NCBI GenBank assembly: GCA_009377605.1
Contig: WHTT01000043.1
Coordinates: 1-53,425, forward strand
Source of the DNA: Luteitalea sp.
GTDB lineage: Bacteria > Acidobacteriota > Vicinamibacteria > Vicinamibacterales > Vicinamibacteraceae
Direction of reading: 5' to 3'
DNA length: 53,425 bases
The notes under the pieces were generated by a model. That model searched no databases. It was given only the letters and a program-made list of their open reading frames with translations, and was not told the DNA's origin. Each line of letters starts with the position of its first letter. Position 1 is the stretch's first letter. This document shows positions 1-9,083 of this stretch, piece by piece. Made by a program: the position numbers and the translations under genes.

Positions 1-38
1 GTTGCGGCCGAGACGGTAAGTGTCAACCGGACAGCAGT

Positions 39-154
39 GGGACAGCCCCCGTTTTACGGAACACGTAAGGAAGTACGCAGTTCCTTCTTCATGGTTTCAT
101 GGTAGACAAAGGACAGTGCCCGTTTTACGTGTTCCGTAAAACGGGGGCTGTCCC
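39..154. repeat. REPIN-like inverted repeat upstream of gpsA
   Basis: Positions 39-68 and 125-154 are exact reverse complements over 30 bases, separated by 56 bases. Both carry the core GGGACAGCCCCCGTTTTACG. The right arm also sits in a tighter hairpin, 111-129 against 135-153 with two mismatches and a 5-base loop. This looks like a REP doublet (REPIN). Such elements are usually spread by RAYT transposases, but none is in the window. It ends 6 bases before the gpsA start codon. Confidence 0.75.
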
Positions 155-160
155 CGTTTT

Positions 161-1159
161 ATGTCGACGATAGCCGTTATCGGTGCCGGAAGTTGGGGTA
201 CCGCGTTCGCTATTCATCTTGCACGGCGTGGCCACGAAGTGCGCCTCTGGGCGCGTGATCCTGCGCTTGCGGCTGACATCGCCAAGCGGCGCGCCAATGC
301 CGTGTACTTGCCAGATGCGGTCTTGCCCGATGGCGTCACGCCGGTTGCGCGTCTGGATGAGGCGCTGTCCGGCGCCAGCGTCGCGGTCTGCACGGTGCCA
401 TCGCACGGCGTTCGGCTCGTGCTCCGTGCTGCGGCGCCACATCTCGAGCCGGGCGTTGTCCTCGTGAGCGGAACCAAGGGGCTCGAGACCGGCAGCCTGC
501 TTCGCGTGTCCGAAGTGATTCACGACGAAATCGGAGCGGCACACCCGATCGTCGTGTTATCGGGGCCGAGCTTTGCGACGGAGGTGGCTCGCGGATTACC
601 CGCCGCGGTGTGCGTCGCTTCCACCGAGAGCGCGGCGGTCGAACGGGTGCAGGCGGAGTTCCGCGGACCCAGCCTACGGCTCTACGGCAGCACCGATGTG
701 GTAGGTGTTGAGATTGGCGGTGCGCTCAAGAACGTGATTGCCATCGCCGCAGGTGTTGTCGAAGGGCTGGGCCTTGGTGCCAATGCCATGGCTGCGCTCA
801 TCACCCGCGGTCTCGTGGAGGTCTCCCGGCTGGCCTGCGCTCTTGGCGGCCGGCGTGACACGCTCGCCGGTTTGAGCGGCCTCGGGGATCTCGTGCTCAC
901 CTGCACGGGCGAGCTCAGTCGCAACCACCATGTTGGCGTGGAGCTGGGCAAGGGGCGTCCCCTGCACGAGATTCTGGCCGGGATGAAGATGGTGGCCGAG
1001 GGCGTGAAGACGACCGAGGCGGCCGTGGCGCTCGGTGCTCGGCTCGGGGTCGAGCTGCCGATTGCGAGGCAGATGGCCGACGTGCTCGGGGACCGCAAAG
1101 CCCCGCGCATTGCCGTCGAGGAGCTCATGGCGCGGCCGCAACGGAATGAGCTGGAGTAA
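161..1159 (+). CDS. gpsA: NAD(P)-dependent glycerol-3-phosphate dehydrogenase
   Basis: This cytosolic enzyme reduces dihydroxyacetone phosphate to sn-glycerol 3-phosphate, the backbone for phospholipid synthesis. The 332-residue protein has the usual family length. The N-terminal Rossmann motif GAGSWGTAF spans residues 8-16, and the catalytic lysine is K190 in GALKNVIAIAAG. A C-terminal helical domain with GLSGLGDLVLTCTG follows. The ATG at 161 gives the natural N-terminus, but no Shine-Dalgarno is visible because the start lies just past the 39-154 inverted repeat. ftsY begins 10 bases downstream, so the two are probably co-transcribed. Identity is secure; how the gene is expressed is not. 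Confidence 0.95.
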   Translation: MSTIAVIGAGSWGTAFAIHLARRGHEVRLWARDPALAADIAKRRANAVYLPDAVLPDGVTPVARLDEALSGASVAVCTVPSHGVRLVLRAAAPHLEPGVVLVSGTKGLETGSLLRVSEVIHDEIGAAHPIVVLSGPSFATEVARGLPAAVCVASTESAAVERVQAEFRGPSLRLYGSTDVVGVEIGGALKNVIAIAAGVVEGLGLGANAMAALITRGLVEVSRLACALGGRRDTLAGLSGLGDLVLTCTGELSRNHHVGVELGKGRPLHEILAGMKMVAEGVKTTEAAVALGARLGVELPIARQMADVLGDRKAPRIAVEELMARPQRNELE

Positions 1160-1169
1160 GCCGGACGTC

Positions 1170-2093
1170 ATGGGATTCTTCGATCGACTCAAAGCAAGCC
1201 TGGATCGGACCAAGCAGCAGTTCCGCGGCCGGTTCGACGATCTGACCGGCGCGGCGGACCAACAGCGCGCGTCGACGCGCACCGTGGAAGTGGACACGCT
1301 CGAGGCGCTCGAAGAGCTGCTCATTTCGGCCGACGTGGGCGTGGCGGCCACCGAACGGATCGTCGCCACGGTCGGGCAGCGAGCTCGCCGAGGTCAGAGC
1401 TTGGGCCACCTCGTGCAGGAGGAAATCCTCCAGATCTTCGACGAGGTGAACCAGCCGCCGCCAGACGGTGCGACGCCGCGGATCATGCTCCTGGTCGGTG
1501 TCAACGGCACGGGCAAGACGACAACCGTCGGCAAGCTGGCGAACTTGTTTCGAATGTCCGGCCAGGCGCCGCTCGTGTGTGCCGCCGACACGTTTCGTGC
1601 GGCTGCGGTCGAGCAGCTGGAGGTTTGGACGACCCGCGCCGGCGTCGATTTCGTTCGCGCCCATCCCGGCGGCGATCCCGCAGCCGTCGTGTTCGATGCC
1701 ATCAAGTCAGCGCAGACCCGCCGCCGCGATCCGGTCATCGTCGACACGGCCGGACGCCTGCACACGCGGGTCAACCTGATGAACGAGCTCGAGAAGATCA
1801 AGCGCATCGCGGGGCGAGAGGTGGAGGGCGCGCCGCACGACGTCCTCTTGGTGCTCGATGCCACGGTCGGCCAGAACGGTCTCGTCCAGGCGCAGCAGTT
1901 CATGAACGCTGCCGGCGTGAACGGGATCGTGCTGACGAAGCTCGATGGAACCGCCAAGGGCGGCGTCGCCGTGGCGATCGCGCAGGACCTGCGGCTCCCG
2001 ATTCGTTACGTGGGCACGGGCGAGACCATCGAGGATCTCGTGCCGTTCTCGGCTGGCGAGTACGTCCAGGCCTTGTTCGAGGAGACCTGGTAG
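1170..2093 (+). CDS. ftsY: Signal recognition particle receptor FtsY
   Basis: This SRP receptor GTPase docks ribosome-SRP complexes at the inner membrane and pairs with Ffh, encoded downstream at 5357. The 307-residue protein has a four-helix N domain (about residues 15-95), the P-loop GVNGTGKTTTVGKL from residue 110, then DTAGRLHTRVNLMNELEKI and the TKLDGTAKGG specificity motif. The long acidic A domain of enterobacterial FtsY is absent, as in many bacteria. The ATG at 1170 (MGFFDRLKASLDRTK) matches the family start. An in-frame start further upstream would run into gpsA and was not used. ribD starts 2 bases after the stop codon. Confidence 0.95.
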   Translation: MGFFDRLKASLDRTKQQFRGRFDDLTGAADQQRASTRTVEVDTLEALEELLISADVGVAATERIVATVGQRARRGQSLGHLVQEEILQIFDEVNQPPPDGATPRIMLLVGVNGTGKTTTVGKLANLFRMSGQAPLVCAADTFRAAAVEQLEVWTTRAGVDFVRAHPGGDPAAVVFDAIKSAQTRRRDPVIVDTAGRLHTRVNLMNELEKIKRIAGREVEGAPHDVLLVLDATVGQNGLVQAQQFMNAAGVNGIVLTKLDGTAKGGVAVAIAQDLRLPIRYVGTGETIEDLVPFSAGEYVQALFEETW

Positions 2094-2095
2094 CC

Positions 2096-3205
2096 GTGTC
2101 GCTCGACGCGAGCGCGCAGGATGCTGTCGATCGTGAGCTCATGCGTCGCGCGTTGCGGCTTGCCGAGCGCGGGCGCGGCCAGACGAGCCCGAACCCGCTC
2201 GTGGGCGCGATCATCGTGTCGCGGAGCGGCGTGCTGGTCGGCAGTGGCCATCATCGCAGAGCCGGCGGACCGCACGCCGAGATCATGGCGCTCGAGGAGG
2301 CCGGTGGCGCCGCGCGGGGGGCCACGCTGTACTGCACGCTCGAGCCGTGTTGCCACCAGGGCCGGACCGGCCCGTGCGTGGTACCGATTGCCGCCTCGGG
2401 GATCCAGCGCGTCGTGATTCCGCTCGAGGATCCCGACCCCCGGGTCGCCGGACGGGGCGTCCAGTATCTCCGCGAGCACGGTATCCGCGTAGACGTCGGC
2501 ATTGGCCGCGACGAGGCTGTCACGCTCAACGCCGCCTTTTTCACCGGTTTGCGCGAGCGGCGCCCGCATGTCACCATTAAGATTGCGATTAGCCAGGACG
2601 GGCGGATCGCGGCTGCACCTGGTCAGCGCACGCCAGTGACTGGGGAGGCGGCACTGCGGCGCGTGCAGCGGCTCCGTGCGGAGGTCGACGCCGTTGGCGT
2701 CGGATCGGAGACGGCGCTGGTCGACGATCCTCTGCTGACCGTGCGTGAGGTCTATCGCGCACGGCCACTGGTGCGAGCGGTGTTCGACCGTCGCTTGCGG
2801 ACGCCGCCGACCTCGCGCCTTCTCTCGGCGCCGGAGCGTGGCACTGTCTGGATCATCACAACGCAAGCACGCGTGGAGGACGCAGCCGAACGGGTGCGTG
2901 CGCTCGAAGCGGCAGGTGCGACGCTCGTTTGCCTGGACCAGGGCCACCTGGTGTCAGCGCTTGCCGAGCTGTACGCACGTGGCATCCAGTCGCTGCTCGT
3001 CGAGGGTGGCGCGCTCTTGCACCGTGCTTGTTGGGACGCGGGTGTTGTCGATCGTGTGGAGATTCACCAGAGCCCACGGGTGCTGGGCTCGGGCGGCGTG
3101 GCCTGGATGATGCCGGCTGAAACGGTCGTCGAGCGCCTCAGCGGCACGCGCCGGACCACGGCAGGAGACGACGTGATCGTGACGGGCGACGTGAGGCGTG
3201 GATAA
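2096..3205 (+). CDS. ribD: Bifunctional riboflavin biosynthesis deaminase/reductase RibD
   Basis: RibD catalyses the second and third steps of riboflavin synthesis: deamination of the pyrimidine, then NADPH-dependent reduction of the ribosyl side chain. From the GTG at 2096 the protein has 369 residues, typical for the family. The N-terminal deaminase domain shows zinc ligands H60 (in HAE), C85 and C94. The reductase domain starts near residue 150 (ISQDGRIAA, LLVEGGALLHRA). GTG was chosen because it lies 2 bases after the ftsY stop and supplies the expected residues before RRALRLAERG. The frame stays open upstream across ftsY, but that stretch is antifamily sequence. Confidence 0.93.
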   Translation: MSLDASAQDAVDRELMRRALRLAERGRGQTSPNPLVGAIIVSRSGVLVGSGHHRRAGGPHAEIMALEEAGGAARGATLYCTLEPCCHQGRTGPCVVPIAASGIQRVVIPLEDPDPRVAGRGVQYLREHGIRVDVGIGRDEAVTLNAAFFTGLRERRPHVTIKIAISQDGRIAAAPGQRTPVTGEAALRRVQRLRAEVDAVGVGSETALVDDPLLTVREVYRARPLVRAVFDRRLRTPPTSRLLSAPERGTVWIITTQARVEDAAERVRALEAAGATLVCLDQGHLVSALAELYARGIQSLLVEGGALLHRACWDAGVVDRVEIHQSPRVLGSGGVAWMMPAETVVERLSGTRRTTAGDDVIVTGDVRRG

Positions 3206-3209
3206 CCTG

Positions 3210-3803
3210 ATGTTCACGGGACTGATCGAAGCGGTGGGCGAGATCGTCGCGCGGGAGATCTTCGAGCACGGAGAGCGGCTGCACATCACAGCGCCGATTG
3301 CCGACGAGCTGTCGGTGGGCGACAGTATTGCCACGAGCGGCGTTTGTCTGACCGTGACAGCGCTCACCTCGTCTGCCTGGAGCGTTGACGTCTCGCCGGA
3401 AACGCTCCGCGTCACGACACTAGGACAGATCGAGCCCGGCCGCCTGGTCAACCTGGAGCGACCGCTGCGCGTGGGTGCGAGCTTTGGCGGCCACTTCGTG
3501 CAGGGCCACGTGGACGGCATCGGCAGCCTCATGAGCGTGGTCGAGGAGGGCGAGTTCCATCGGATCACGGTATCCTATCCTGCAGTGCTGGCACCGTTCA
3601 TGGTGTCGAAGGGCGCCATTGCCGTCGACGGAGTGAGCCTGACAATTGCCGATCTGCGCAACGGCGAGTTCGACGCCCAGATTGTGCCGCACACCTGGCG
3701 GGCGACGGCGCTCCAGAGGACGCGTGTCGGCGACGCGGTGAATCTCGAGTGCGACATGCTGGGCAAGTACGTGATTCGATTCTTGGAGTTCCGGGCGCCC
3801 TGA
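3210..3803 (+). CDS. ribE: Riboflavin synthase alpha chain
   Basis: This enzyme dismutates two 6,7-dimethyl-8-ribityllumazine molecules to riboflavin. The 197-residue protein contains the expected duplicated lumazine-binding barrels: MFTGLIEAVG with SGVCLTV in the first half, and HFVQGHVDGIG with DGVSLTI in the second. The ATG at 3210 gives the canonical MFTG start. A GTG at 3198, overlapping the ribD stop, would add four residues and is less likely. The gene is separated from ribBA by a 194-base interval made largely of repeats. Lumazine synthase (ribH), which often follows in this operon, is not in the window. Confidence 0.93.
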   Translation: MFTGLIEAVGEIVAREIFEHGERLHITAPIADELSVGDSIATSGVCLTVTALTSSAWSVDVSPETLRVTTLGQIEPGRLVNLERPLRVGASFGGHFVQGHVDGIGSLMSVVEEGEFHRITVSYPAVLAPFMVSKGAIAVDGVSLTIADLRNGEFDAQIVPHTWRATALQRTRVGDAVNLECDMLGKYVIRFLEFRAP

Positions 3804-3806
3804 CGG

Positions 3807-3970
3807 CGAAGGACACGAAGGGACGGGAAGGACACGAAGGTTTTCACCACGAAGGACACGAAGATCACGAAGAAAACCAATTTGAATCCTTCTTCGTGAA
3901 CTTCGTGTTCTTCGTGGTTGATTCTTCGTATCCTTCGTGGTCGTCGACTTCGTGGTCCGCCGCCTTCGTA
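3807..3970. repeat. Inverted array of 9-base CACGAAGNN repeats
   Basis: Nearly the whole ribE-ribBA spacer is built from CACGAAG and its complement. Copies start at 3814, 3833, 3848, 3857 and 3866 in one orientation and at 3892, 3901, 3910 and beyond in the other. The inner copies on each side are spaced exactly 9 bases. The segments 3847-3874 and 3890-3917 are reverse complements with two or three mismatches around an AT-rich 15-base centre, so a long hairpin or cruciform is possible. No coding potential was seen. Confidence 0.8.
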
Positions 3971-3997
3971 GCGGTGACGGCGAGTGAGTGAAGTTCC

Positions 3998-5245
3998 ATG
4001 AGCACGAAAATTCGCTTGGCGAAAGGCGCGCGGCGCGAGCGGTTGCCGTTTGCGCGGATCGAGGAGGCGGTCGAAGCGTTCCGCGCGGGGCGCATGGTCA
4101 TCATTGTCGATGACGAAGACCGTGAGAACGAGGGGGACCTCGCGCTTGCCGCCGAGAAGGTCACGCCGGAGGCGATCAACTTCATGGCCACACATGGCCG
4201 GGGCCTGATTTGTCTGTCGATGACCGCCGAGCGACTGGACGAGCTGCAGATTCCGCTCATGGTCCAGGACAATACGTCGTGCTACGGCACCGCGTTTTGC
4301 GTGACGATCGAGGCGAAGTACAAGACGACCACCGGCATCTCGGCGTCGGACCGGGCGGCCACGATTCTCACGGCCATCGATCCGAATACACAACCGTTCG
4401 ACCTCGCGCGGCCCGGCCATGTGTTTCCTCTGCGCGCGCGTGCGGGCGGTGTCCTCGTCCGCGCCGGCCAGACCGAGGCCTCGGTCGACCTCGCGCGGAT
4501 TGCCGGGCTGACGCCTGCCGCGGTGATTTGCGAGATCATGAACAGCGACGGCACGATGGCGCGCGTGCCCGATCTCCGCCGCGTCGCTCGCAAGCACGAT
4601 CTCCTCGTCATCACGATTGCGGATCTCATTCGGTATCGCGTACGCACCGAGCGTATGGTACGGCGCATTGCCGCCGCTCAACTGCCCACTGGCTTTGGCG
4701 AGTTCCGTGTCTTTGCGTATGAAAGCGATATCGATGGCCAAGGCCACGTGGCGTTGGTCCGCGGCGACGTCGGCGACGGCGAGAGCATCATGGTGCGCGT
4801 CCATTCGAAGTGCCTCACGGGTGATGTGTTCCACTCGATGCGCTGCGATTGCGGCGCCCAGCTCCATCGGGCGCTCGAGCGTATTGCGCAGGAAGGGCGA
4901 GGGATTCTGTTGTACCTGCATCAAGAGGGACGTGGCATCGGTCTCGCCAACAAGATCCGCGCCTATGAGCTGCAGGACCAAGGCTACGATACCGTCGAGG
5001 CCAATGAGCGACTGGGGTTCAAGGCGGATCAGCGGGACTACGGCATCGGTGCGCAGATCCTCCGTGATCTAGGCGTTTGCTCCATGCGACTCCTCACGAA
5101 CAATCCGCGCAAGTTCATCGGCCTGGAAGGCTACGGCCTGTCGATTGTCGACACGCTGCCCATCGAGATCCCCGTGTCGGAGCACACGCGCCGATATCTG
5201 AAGGCCAAGAAGGACAAACTGGGCCACAAGCTGTCCAGCGTGTGA
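3998..5245 (+). CDS. ribBA: Bifunctional DHBP synthase / GTP cyclohydrolase II RibBA
   Basis: RibBA supplies both riboflavin precursors. Its N-terminal half makes 3,4-dihydroxy-2-butanone 4-phosphate from ribulose 5-phosphate, and its C-terminal half opens GTP. The 415-residue length fits the fused form. The DHBP synthase acidic motif [10 protein letters not shown] is at residues 38-47. The cyclohydrolase zinc site is [18 protein letters not shown] with C272, C283 and C285, followed by [13 protein letters not shown] and LLTNNPRK. Both halves look active. The gene is in line with ribD and ribE but lies beyond the 3807-3970 repeat, which could alter read-through from ribE. No FMN riboswitch is evident. 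Confidence 0.95.
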   Translation: MSTKIRLAKGARRERLPFARIEEAVEAFRAGRMVIIVDDEDRENEGDLALAAEKVTPEAINFMATHGRGLICLSMTAERLDELQIPLMVQDNTSCYGTAFCVTIEAKYKTTTGISASDRAATILTAIDPNTQPFDLARPGHVFPLRARAGGVLVRAGQTEASVDLARIAGLTPAAVICEIMNSDGTMARVPDLRRVARKHDLLVITIADLIRYRVRTERMVRRIAAAQLPTGFGEFRVFAYESDIDGQGHVALVRGDVGDGESIMVRVHSKCLTGDVFHSMRCDCGAQLHRALERIAQEGRGILLYLHQEGRGIGLANKIRAYELQDQGYDTVEANERLGFKADQRDYGIGAQILRDLGVCSMRLLTNNPRKFIGLEGYGLSIVDTLPIEIPVSEHTRRYLKAKKDKLGHKLSSV

Positions 5246-5356
5246 AAAGGTACGCGGTTCCTGTTTTTCCGCCAGTTTGACAGGTGGGGTGTGGCTAGGC
5301 TACTCTAACTGTTTGCGTGCGAGTGGCTTAGCGCCCACGTATGCGTACCGACGGCC

Positions 5357-6730
5357 ATGTTCGAGTCTCTGAGCACACGACTTCAGGACGTTTTCCGCTC
5401 CCTCCGCGGCGAGGCACGCCTCACGCCGGAGCTGGTCGAAGTCGCCCTGCGCGAGATTCGCATGGCGCTGCTCGAAGCCGATGTGAACTTCAAGGTCGTG
5501 AAAGCGTTCGTCGACCGCGTTCGCGACCGGGCCGTCGATCAAGAAGTTCTCCGTAGCCTCACGCCAGACCAGCACGTCGTCCGCATCGTCCGGGACGAGA
5601 TGTTGGCGCTCTTCGGCGACGCGCAGGGCGGGTTGGCGCCCACCTCCGAGACGCCGCGCGTAATCCTCTTGTTAGGGCTGCAGGGGTCCGGTAAGACGAC
5701 GACCACAGCGAAGCTCGGGAGGTGGCTGGCGCGCCAGGGACGGCACCCGATCGTCGTGTCGACCGACGTCCGACGGCCCGCCGCGATCGAGCAGCTCACG
5801 CTGCTCGGCCGTCAGGCCAGTCTGCGCGTGCACGATCCGGACGGCAACCTGGATCCGGTGTCTCGAGCGTCCGGCGCCGTCGCACAAGCGAAGACGCTTG
5901 GCTTCGACGTCGTGCTCGTCGACACGGCGGGGCGTCTCCACATCGATGACGAGCTCATGGGGGAGCTCGAGCGCATCAAAGCGGCTGTTACGCCCAGCGA
6001 CATGCTGTATGTCGCAGACGCCATGACCGGGCAGGATGCCATCAAGAGTGCCGGTGAGTTCAACCGCCGGATTGGCATCAGCGGCGTGGTGCTGAGCAAG
6101 ATGGATGGCGACGCGCGAGGTGGTGCAGCGCTCTCGGTGGTCTCGGTCGTGGGCGTGCCCATTGCATTCGTGGGCAGCGGGGAGCGATTGGATGATCTCG
6201 AGTCGTTCCACGCCGAGCGTGTGGTGTCGCGCGTGCTCGGTATGGGTGACGTGCTGTCACTCATCGAGAAGGCCGAGCAGGTGGTCACCGAAGAGGAAGC
6301 GGTCCGCCTCGAGGACAAGCTGCGGTCTGCCTCCTTCACGCTCGAGGATTTCCGCGATCAGCTCCGGACGATACGGCGCATGGGGCCGCTGGAAAATCTG
6401 CTGGGCATGCTGCCAGGCTTTGCGCAGGTGAAGAGCCAGCTCGCCGGCGGCGTGGACGAGAAGCAGATCACCCGCGTCGAGGCGATCATCGATTCGATGA
6501 CGTCAAAGGAGCGGGACCACCACCAGATCCTCAACGGCAGCCGGCGCAAGCGCATCGCGCGCGGCAGCGGAACGTCGGTCGAAGAGGTGAACCGCCTGCT
6601 CAAGCAGTTCGTGCAGATGAAGAAGATGCTCAAGATGATGGGGCCAGGGTCCGGTGGCGGCAAGGGGAAGAAGAAGATGCGCAAGCAGCTTGGCGCCATC
6701 CGACAGATGATGGAGGCCGAGCGTTGGTGA
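5357..6730 (+). CDS. ffh: Signal recognition particle protein Ffh
   Basis: Ffh is the SRP54 GTPase that binds signal sequences and 4.5S RNA and docks on FtsY. The 457-residue protein has an N domain with [12 protein letters not shown], the P-loop GLQGSGKTT at residues 107-115, [16 protein letters not shown] and the [10 protein letters not shown] motif. The methionine-rich M domain carries the RNA-binding stretch [22 protein letters not shown] and ends in a lysine- and methionine-rich tail. The ATG at 5357 gives the canonical MFESL start. The 111-base spacer after ribBA probably holds its promoter. It heads the rpsP-khpA-rimM-trmD-rplS cluster, a common bacterial order. Confidence 0.96.
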   Translation: MFESLSTRLQDVFRSLRGEARLTPELVEVALREIRMALLEADVNFKVVKAFVDRVRDRAVDQEVLRSLTPDQHVVRIVRDEMLALFGDAQGGLAPTSETPRVILLLGLQGSGKTTTTAKLGRWLARQGRHPIVVSTDVRRPAAIEQLTLLGRQASLRVHDPDGNLDPVSRASGAVAQAKTLGFDVVLVDTAGRLHIDDELMGELERIKAAVTPSDMLYVADAMTGQDAIKSAGEFNRRIGISGVVLSKMDGDARGGAALSVVSVVGVPIAFVGSGERLDDLESFHAERVVSRVLGMGDVLSLIEKAEQVVTEEEAVRLEDKLRSASFTLEDFRDQLRTIRRMGPLENLLGMLPGFAQVKSQLAGGVDEKQITRVEAIIDSMTSKERDHHQILNGSRRKRIARGSGTSVEEVNRLLKQFVQMKKMLKMMGPGSGGGKGKKKMRKQLGAIRQMMEAERW

Positions 6731-6749
6731 ATTCCAGAAAGGTTCTTAC

Positions 6750-7139
6750 ATGCTAGTAATCCGGCTGCGCCGCCATGGTGCGAAACGAAGTCCGTTCTAT
6801 CGAATCGTCGTCGCCGAGGATGCGAGCCGACGTGACGGGCGGTTCGTCGAGGTGATCGGTCACTACAATCCCCGCACGAAGCCCGAGCAGGTAAAGCTCG
6901 ATTACGAGCGGCTCGCGCATTGGCAGTCGAAGGGCGCGCAGGTCAGCGACACGGTTCGGACGCTCGCCGTGCGTCACAAGGGGGCGGTCGCGGCGGAGCG
7001 GGGGACCATCCGTGAAGGGGGCGAACCGGTGCCGGAGACTGCCGGCGCCGTTGCCGACACGACGGCCCCGCCGCCCAGCGCGGCGCCAGATGCCGGGACC
7101 GAGGAGGCCGGACCGAGCCCGGAGCAAGCCCCGTCGTGA
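6750..7139 (+). CDS. rpsP: 30S ribosomal protein S16
   Basis: S16 is a small-subunit protein needed for 30S assembly. The N-terminal 80 residues match the family ([20 protein letters not shown], then [14 protein letters not shown]). At 129 residues it is longer than the usual 80-90. The extra C-terminal part, from about residue 84, is rich in Ala, Pro, Glu and Thr and is probably disordered. The gene starts 19 bases after ffh, and its stop overlaps the khpA GTG (GTGA), indicating translational coupling. Confidence 0.95.
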   Translation: MLVIRLRRHGAKRSPFYRIVVAEDASRRDGRFVEVIGHYNPRTKPEQVKLDYERLAHWQSKGAQVSDTVRTLAVRHKGAVAAERGTIREGGEPVPETAGAVADTTAPPPSAAPDAGTEEAGPSPEQAPS

Positions 7140-7399
7140 GCCACGCGCGCGCGGTCGTCGAGGTGATTGCCCGGACGTTGGCGGATCACCCAGAGCACGT
7201 CGCAATCACGGAGGAACAACACCGCGGCACAGCGGTGCTCGAGCTCTATATGGAGCCTGGAGATCTCGGACGCGTGATCGGGCGTCAAGGGCGCACCGCC
7301 ACCGCGCTGCGGACGCTCGTGGCGTTGGCGGCGGACCGGGACGGGCACAGGGTACAGCTCGAGTTTCGTGACTGGCCTCCGGCCGGCCATGACCAGTGA
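7136..7399 (+). CDS. khpA: KH-domain RNA-binding protein KhpA
   Basis: This 87-residue single-KH-domain protein belongs to the YlqC/KhpA family, a small RNA chaperone linked to cell-envelope regulation in Gram-positive bacteria. The type II KH signature is [16 protein letters not shown], with an intact GxxG-type loop. The GTG start at 7136 overlaps the rpsP stop by four bases. The 3' end overlaps rimM by 11 bases. Its place between rpsP and rimM is the classic location. Confidence 0.9.
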   Translation: MSHARAVVEVIARTLADHPEHVAITEEQHRGTAVLELYMEPGDLGRVIGRQGRTATALRTLVALAADRDGHRVQLEFRDWPPAGHDQ

Positions 7400-7913
7400 T
7401 TGGGACGAGATGGTCGTCGTGGGGACCATTGCACGACCTCACGGCATCCGCGGAGAAGTGGCCATCGATCCGCAGACGGATTTTCCCGACGAGCGCTTTC
7501 GACGAGGCGCCCAGCTGTTCGTGAAGCGGGCGGGCCAGGTCGAAAGGCTCACGGTGCGAGGGTGTCGCGCGCACCAGCGCCGCGTCCTGGTGCTCTTCGA
7601 GGGCGTGGCCACGCGCACGGCCGCCGAAGCACTTGGTCGAGCCGAGCTGCGCGTGCCAGCGTCGACGCTCCAGTCGCTGCCACCGGACACGTACTATCAG
7701 CACGATCTGGTGGGCTGCCGTGTTCGGCTCGCCTCTGGAGAGCTGGTGGGTGAGGTGGTGGGGTACGACGCCGGGCCCGAGGCTGGGCGGCTGGTCGTGC
7801 GCTCCGCGCGGGGCGAGCTGCTGATCCCACTCGTGCGCTCGATATGCGTCTCGGTCGACACCGGGGCAAAGGACATCCTCGTCGACCCGCCCGAAGGGCT
7901 GCTGGATCTGTGA
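7389..7913 (+). CDS. rimM: 16S rRNA processing protein RimM
   Basis: RimM assists maturation of the 30S head and binds S19. The 174-residue protein has the N-terminal barrel signature VVVGTIARPHGIRGEVAI and a C-terminal PRC-barrel with YYQHDLVGCRV and LIPLVRSICVSVD. The start was placed at the ATG at 7389 (MTSDWDEM), inside the khpA 3' end. A GTG at 7368 would add seven residues of no family likeness, and an ATG at 7410 is a shorter option. The stop overlaps the trmD GTG by four bases. Confidence 0.92.
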   Translation: MTSDWDEMVVVGTIARPHGIRGEVAIDPQTDFPDERFRRGAQLFVKRAGQVERLTVRGCRAHQRRVLVLFEGVATRTAAEALGRAELRVPASTLQSLPPDTYYQHDLVGCRVRLASGELVGEVVGYDAGPEAGRLVVRSARGELLIPLVRSICVSVDTGAKDILVDPPEGLLDL

Positions 7914-8650
7914 AGTTCGACATCGTGACCATCTTTCCGAAGATGGTCGAAGCCGGGCTGACCGAGGGCATCGTTGGGCGCGCGCGTGCTCGCGGGGTGC
8001 TCGATGTGGCGGTTCACGATCTCCGCGGCTTCACGGCGGACCGGCACCGGACCGTCGACGATGTGCCGTTCGGTGGGGGGCCGGGGATGGTCATGAAGCC
8101 GGAGCCGCTGTTCAAGGCGGTTGAGTGGATAGGTGAGCAACGCGGCTCGCCCGACGCGGTGCTGTTGCCTTCGCCGCAGGGCGCGCGGCTGACACACGCG
8201 TACGCCGAGCGGCTCAGCGGTCTCGAGCATATCGTGGTGCTCTGTGGTCGCTACGAGGGGGTCGATGAGCGCGTCCGCGCAGCCTTGGCCACCGACGAGC
8301 TGTCGATTGGCGACTACGTGCTCACGGGGGGGGAACTGCCCGCGCTGGTCATAGTGGACGTGGTCGCGCGGCTGATCCCTGGTGTGGTAGGCGACCAACG
8401 ATCGGTCGAGTGTGACTCGTTCGCGCGCGGGGTCTTGGACCATCCACACTACACGCGCCCGGCCGATTTCCGAGGCATGGGCGTTCCCGACGTGCTGCTC
8501 TCCGGGCATCACGCGGAGATCGAGCGATGGCGCAAGCGCGAATCGCTCGGCCGAACGCTGGAGCGGCGACCGGATCTGCTGGCTGCCGCGACGCTGGATG
8601 AAGAGGAGCGGGCGATCCTGGAAACGTTGGAAACGCGCCCACGCACGTAG
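7910..8650 (+). CDS. trmD: tRNA (guanine-N1)-methyltransferase TrmD
   Basis: TrmD methylates G37 of tRNAs that read CNN and some other codons, preventing +1 frameshifting. It uses a SPOUT trefoil-knot fold. From GTG at 7910 the protein has 246 residues and starts with the canonical [12 protein letters not shown]. Knot motifs are present: [28 protein letters not shown] and [15 protein letters not shown]. Translation is coupled to rimM by the GTGA overlap. A start upstream at 7844 would place 22 unrelated residues ahead of the family N-terminus. Confidence 0.95.
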   Translation: MKFDIVTIFPKMVEAGLTEGIVGRARARGVLDVAVHDLRGFTADRHRTVDDVPFGGGPGMVMKPEPLFKAVEWIGEQRGSPDAVLLPSPQGARLTHAYAERLSGLEHIVVLCGRYEGVDERVRAALATDELSIGDYVLTGGELPALVIVDVVARLIPGVVGDQRSVECDSFARGVLDHPHYTRPADFRGMGVPDVLLSGHHAEIERWRKRESLGRTLERRPDLLAAATLDEEERAILETLETRPRT

Positions 8651-8679
8651 CGCGCAGATGTTGGAACGGAGCAGAAGCC

Positions 8680-9033
8680 ATGAACGTCATTGATATCATC
8701 GAGCAAGGGGAAGTCACCGAGCGGCCGGCTATCCGCCCGGGCGATACATTACGCGTCCACCTGAAGGTGCGCGAGGGCGACAAGGAGCGCATCCAGGTGT
8801 TCGAGGGAACCGTGATCGGGTTGCACGGCAGCGGGACGCGCGAGACGATGACCGTGCGCAAGGTGTCCTTTGGACAAGGCGTCGAGCGGATCTTCCCACT
8901 ACAATCGCCGTCGATCGACAAGATCGATGTCGTGCGGGGCGCACGGGTTCGCCGCGCGAAGCTGTACTACCTCAGAGGTCTTCGTGGTAAGGCCGCCCGC
9001 ATGCGGGAGCAGACACGGAAGCGAACCGCTTAG
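8680..9033 (+). CDS. rplS: 50S ribosomal protein L19
   Basis: L19 sits at the 30S-50S interface. The 117-residue protein shows the family core [20 protein letters not shown], then VFEGTVIG and the C-terminal basic stretch [18 protein letters not shown]. It lies 29 bases after trmD, as in most bacterial trmD operons. An A/G-rich stretch (GGAACGGAGCAGAAGCC) precedes the ATG. Confidence 0.96.
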   Translation: MNVIDIIEQGEVTERPAIRPGDTLRVHLKVREGDKERIQVFEGTVIGLHGSGTRETMTVRKVSFGQGVERIFPLQSPSIDKIDVVRGARVRRAKLYYLRGLRGKAARMREQTRKRTA

Positions 9034-9083
9034 GGAAAAGGGGCCTGTCCACGTTCCGCTCTCGAACTTCCAACCTCGGACCT

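Noticed and set aside
1577-2095. Open frame upstream of ribD overlapping ftsY
   Set aside because: Same frame as ribD but the residues are Arg/Gly-rich and unlike any family; it is high-GC shadow of ftsY.
3804-3997. FMN riboswitch before ribBA
   Set aside because: The interval is short-period repeat sequence and lacks the conserved RFN-element core.
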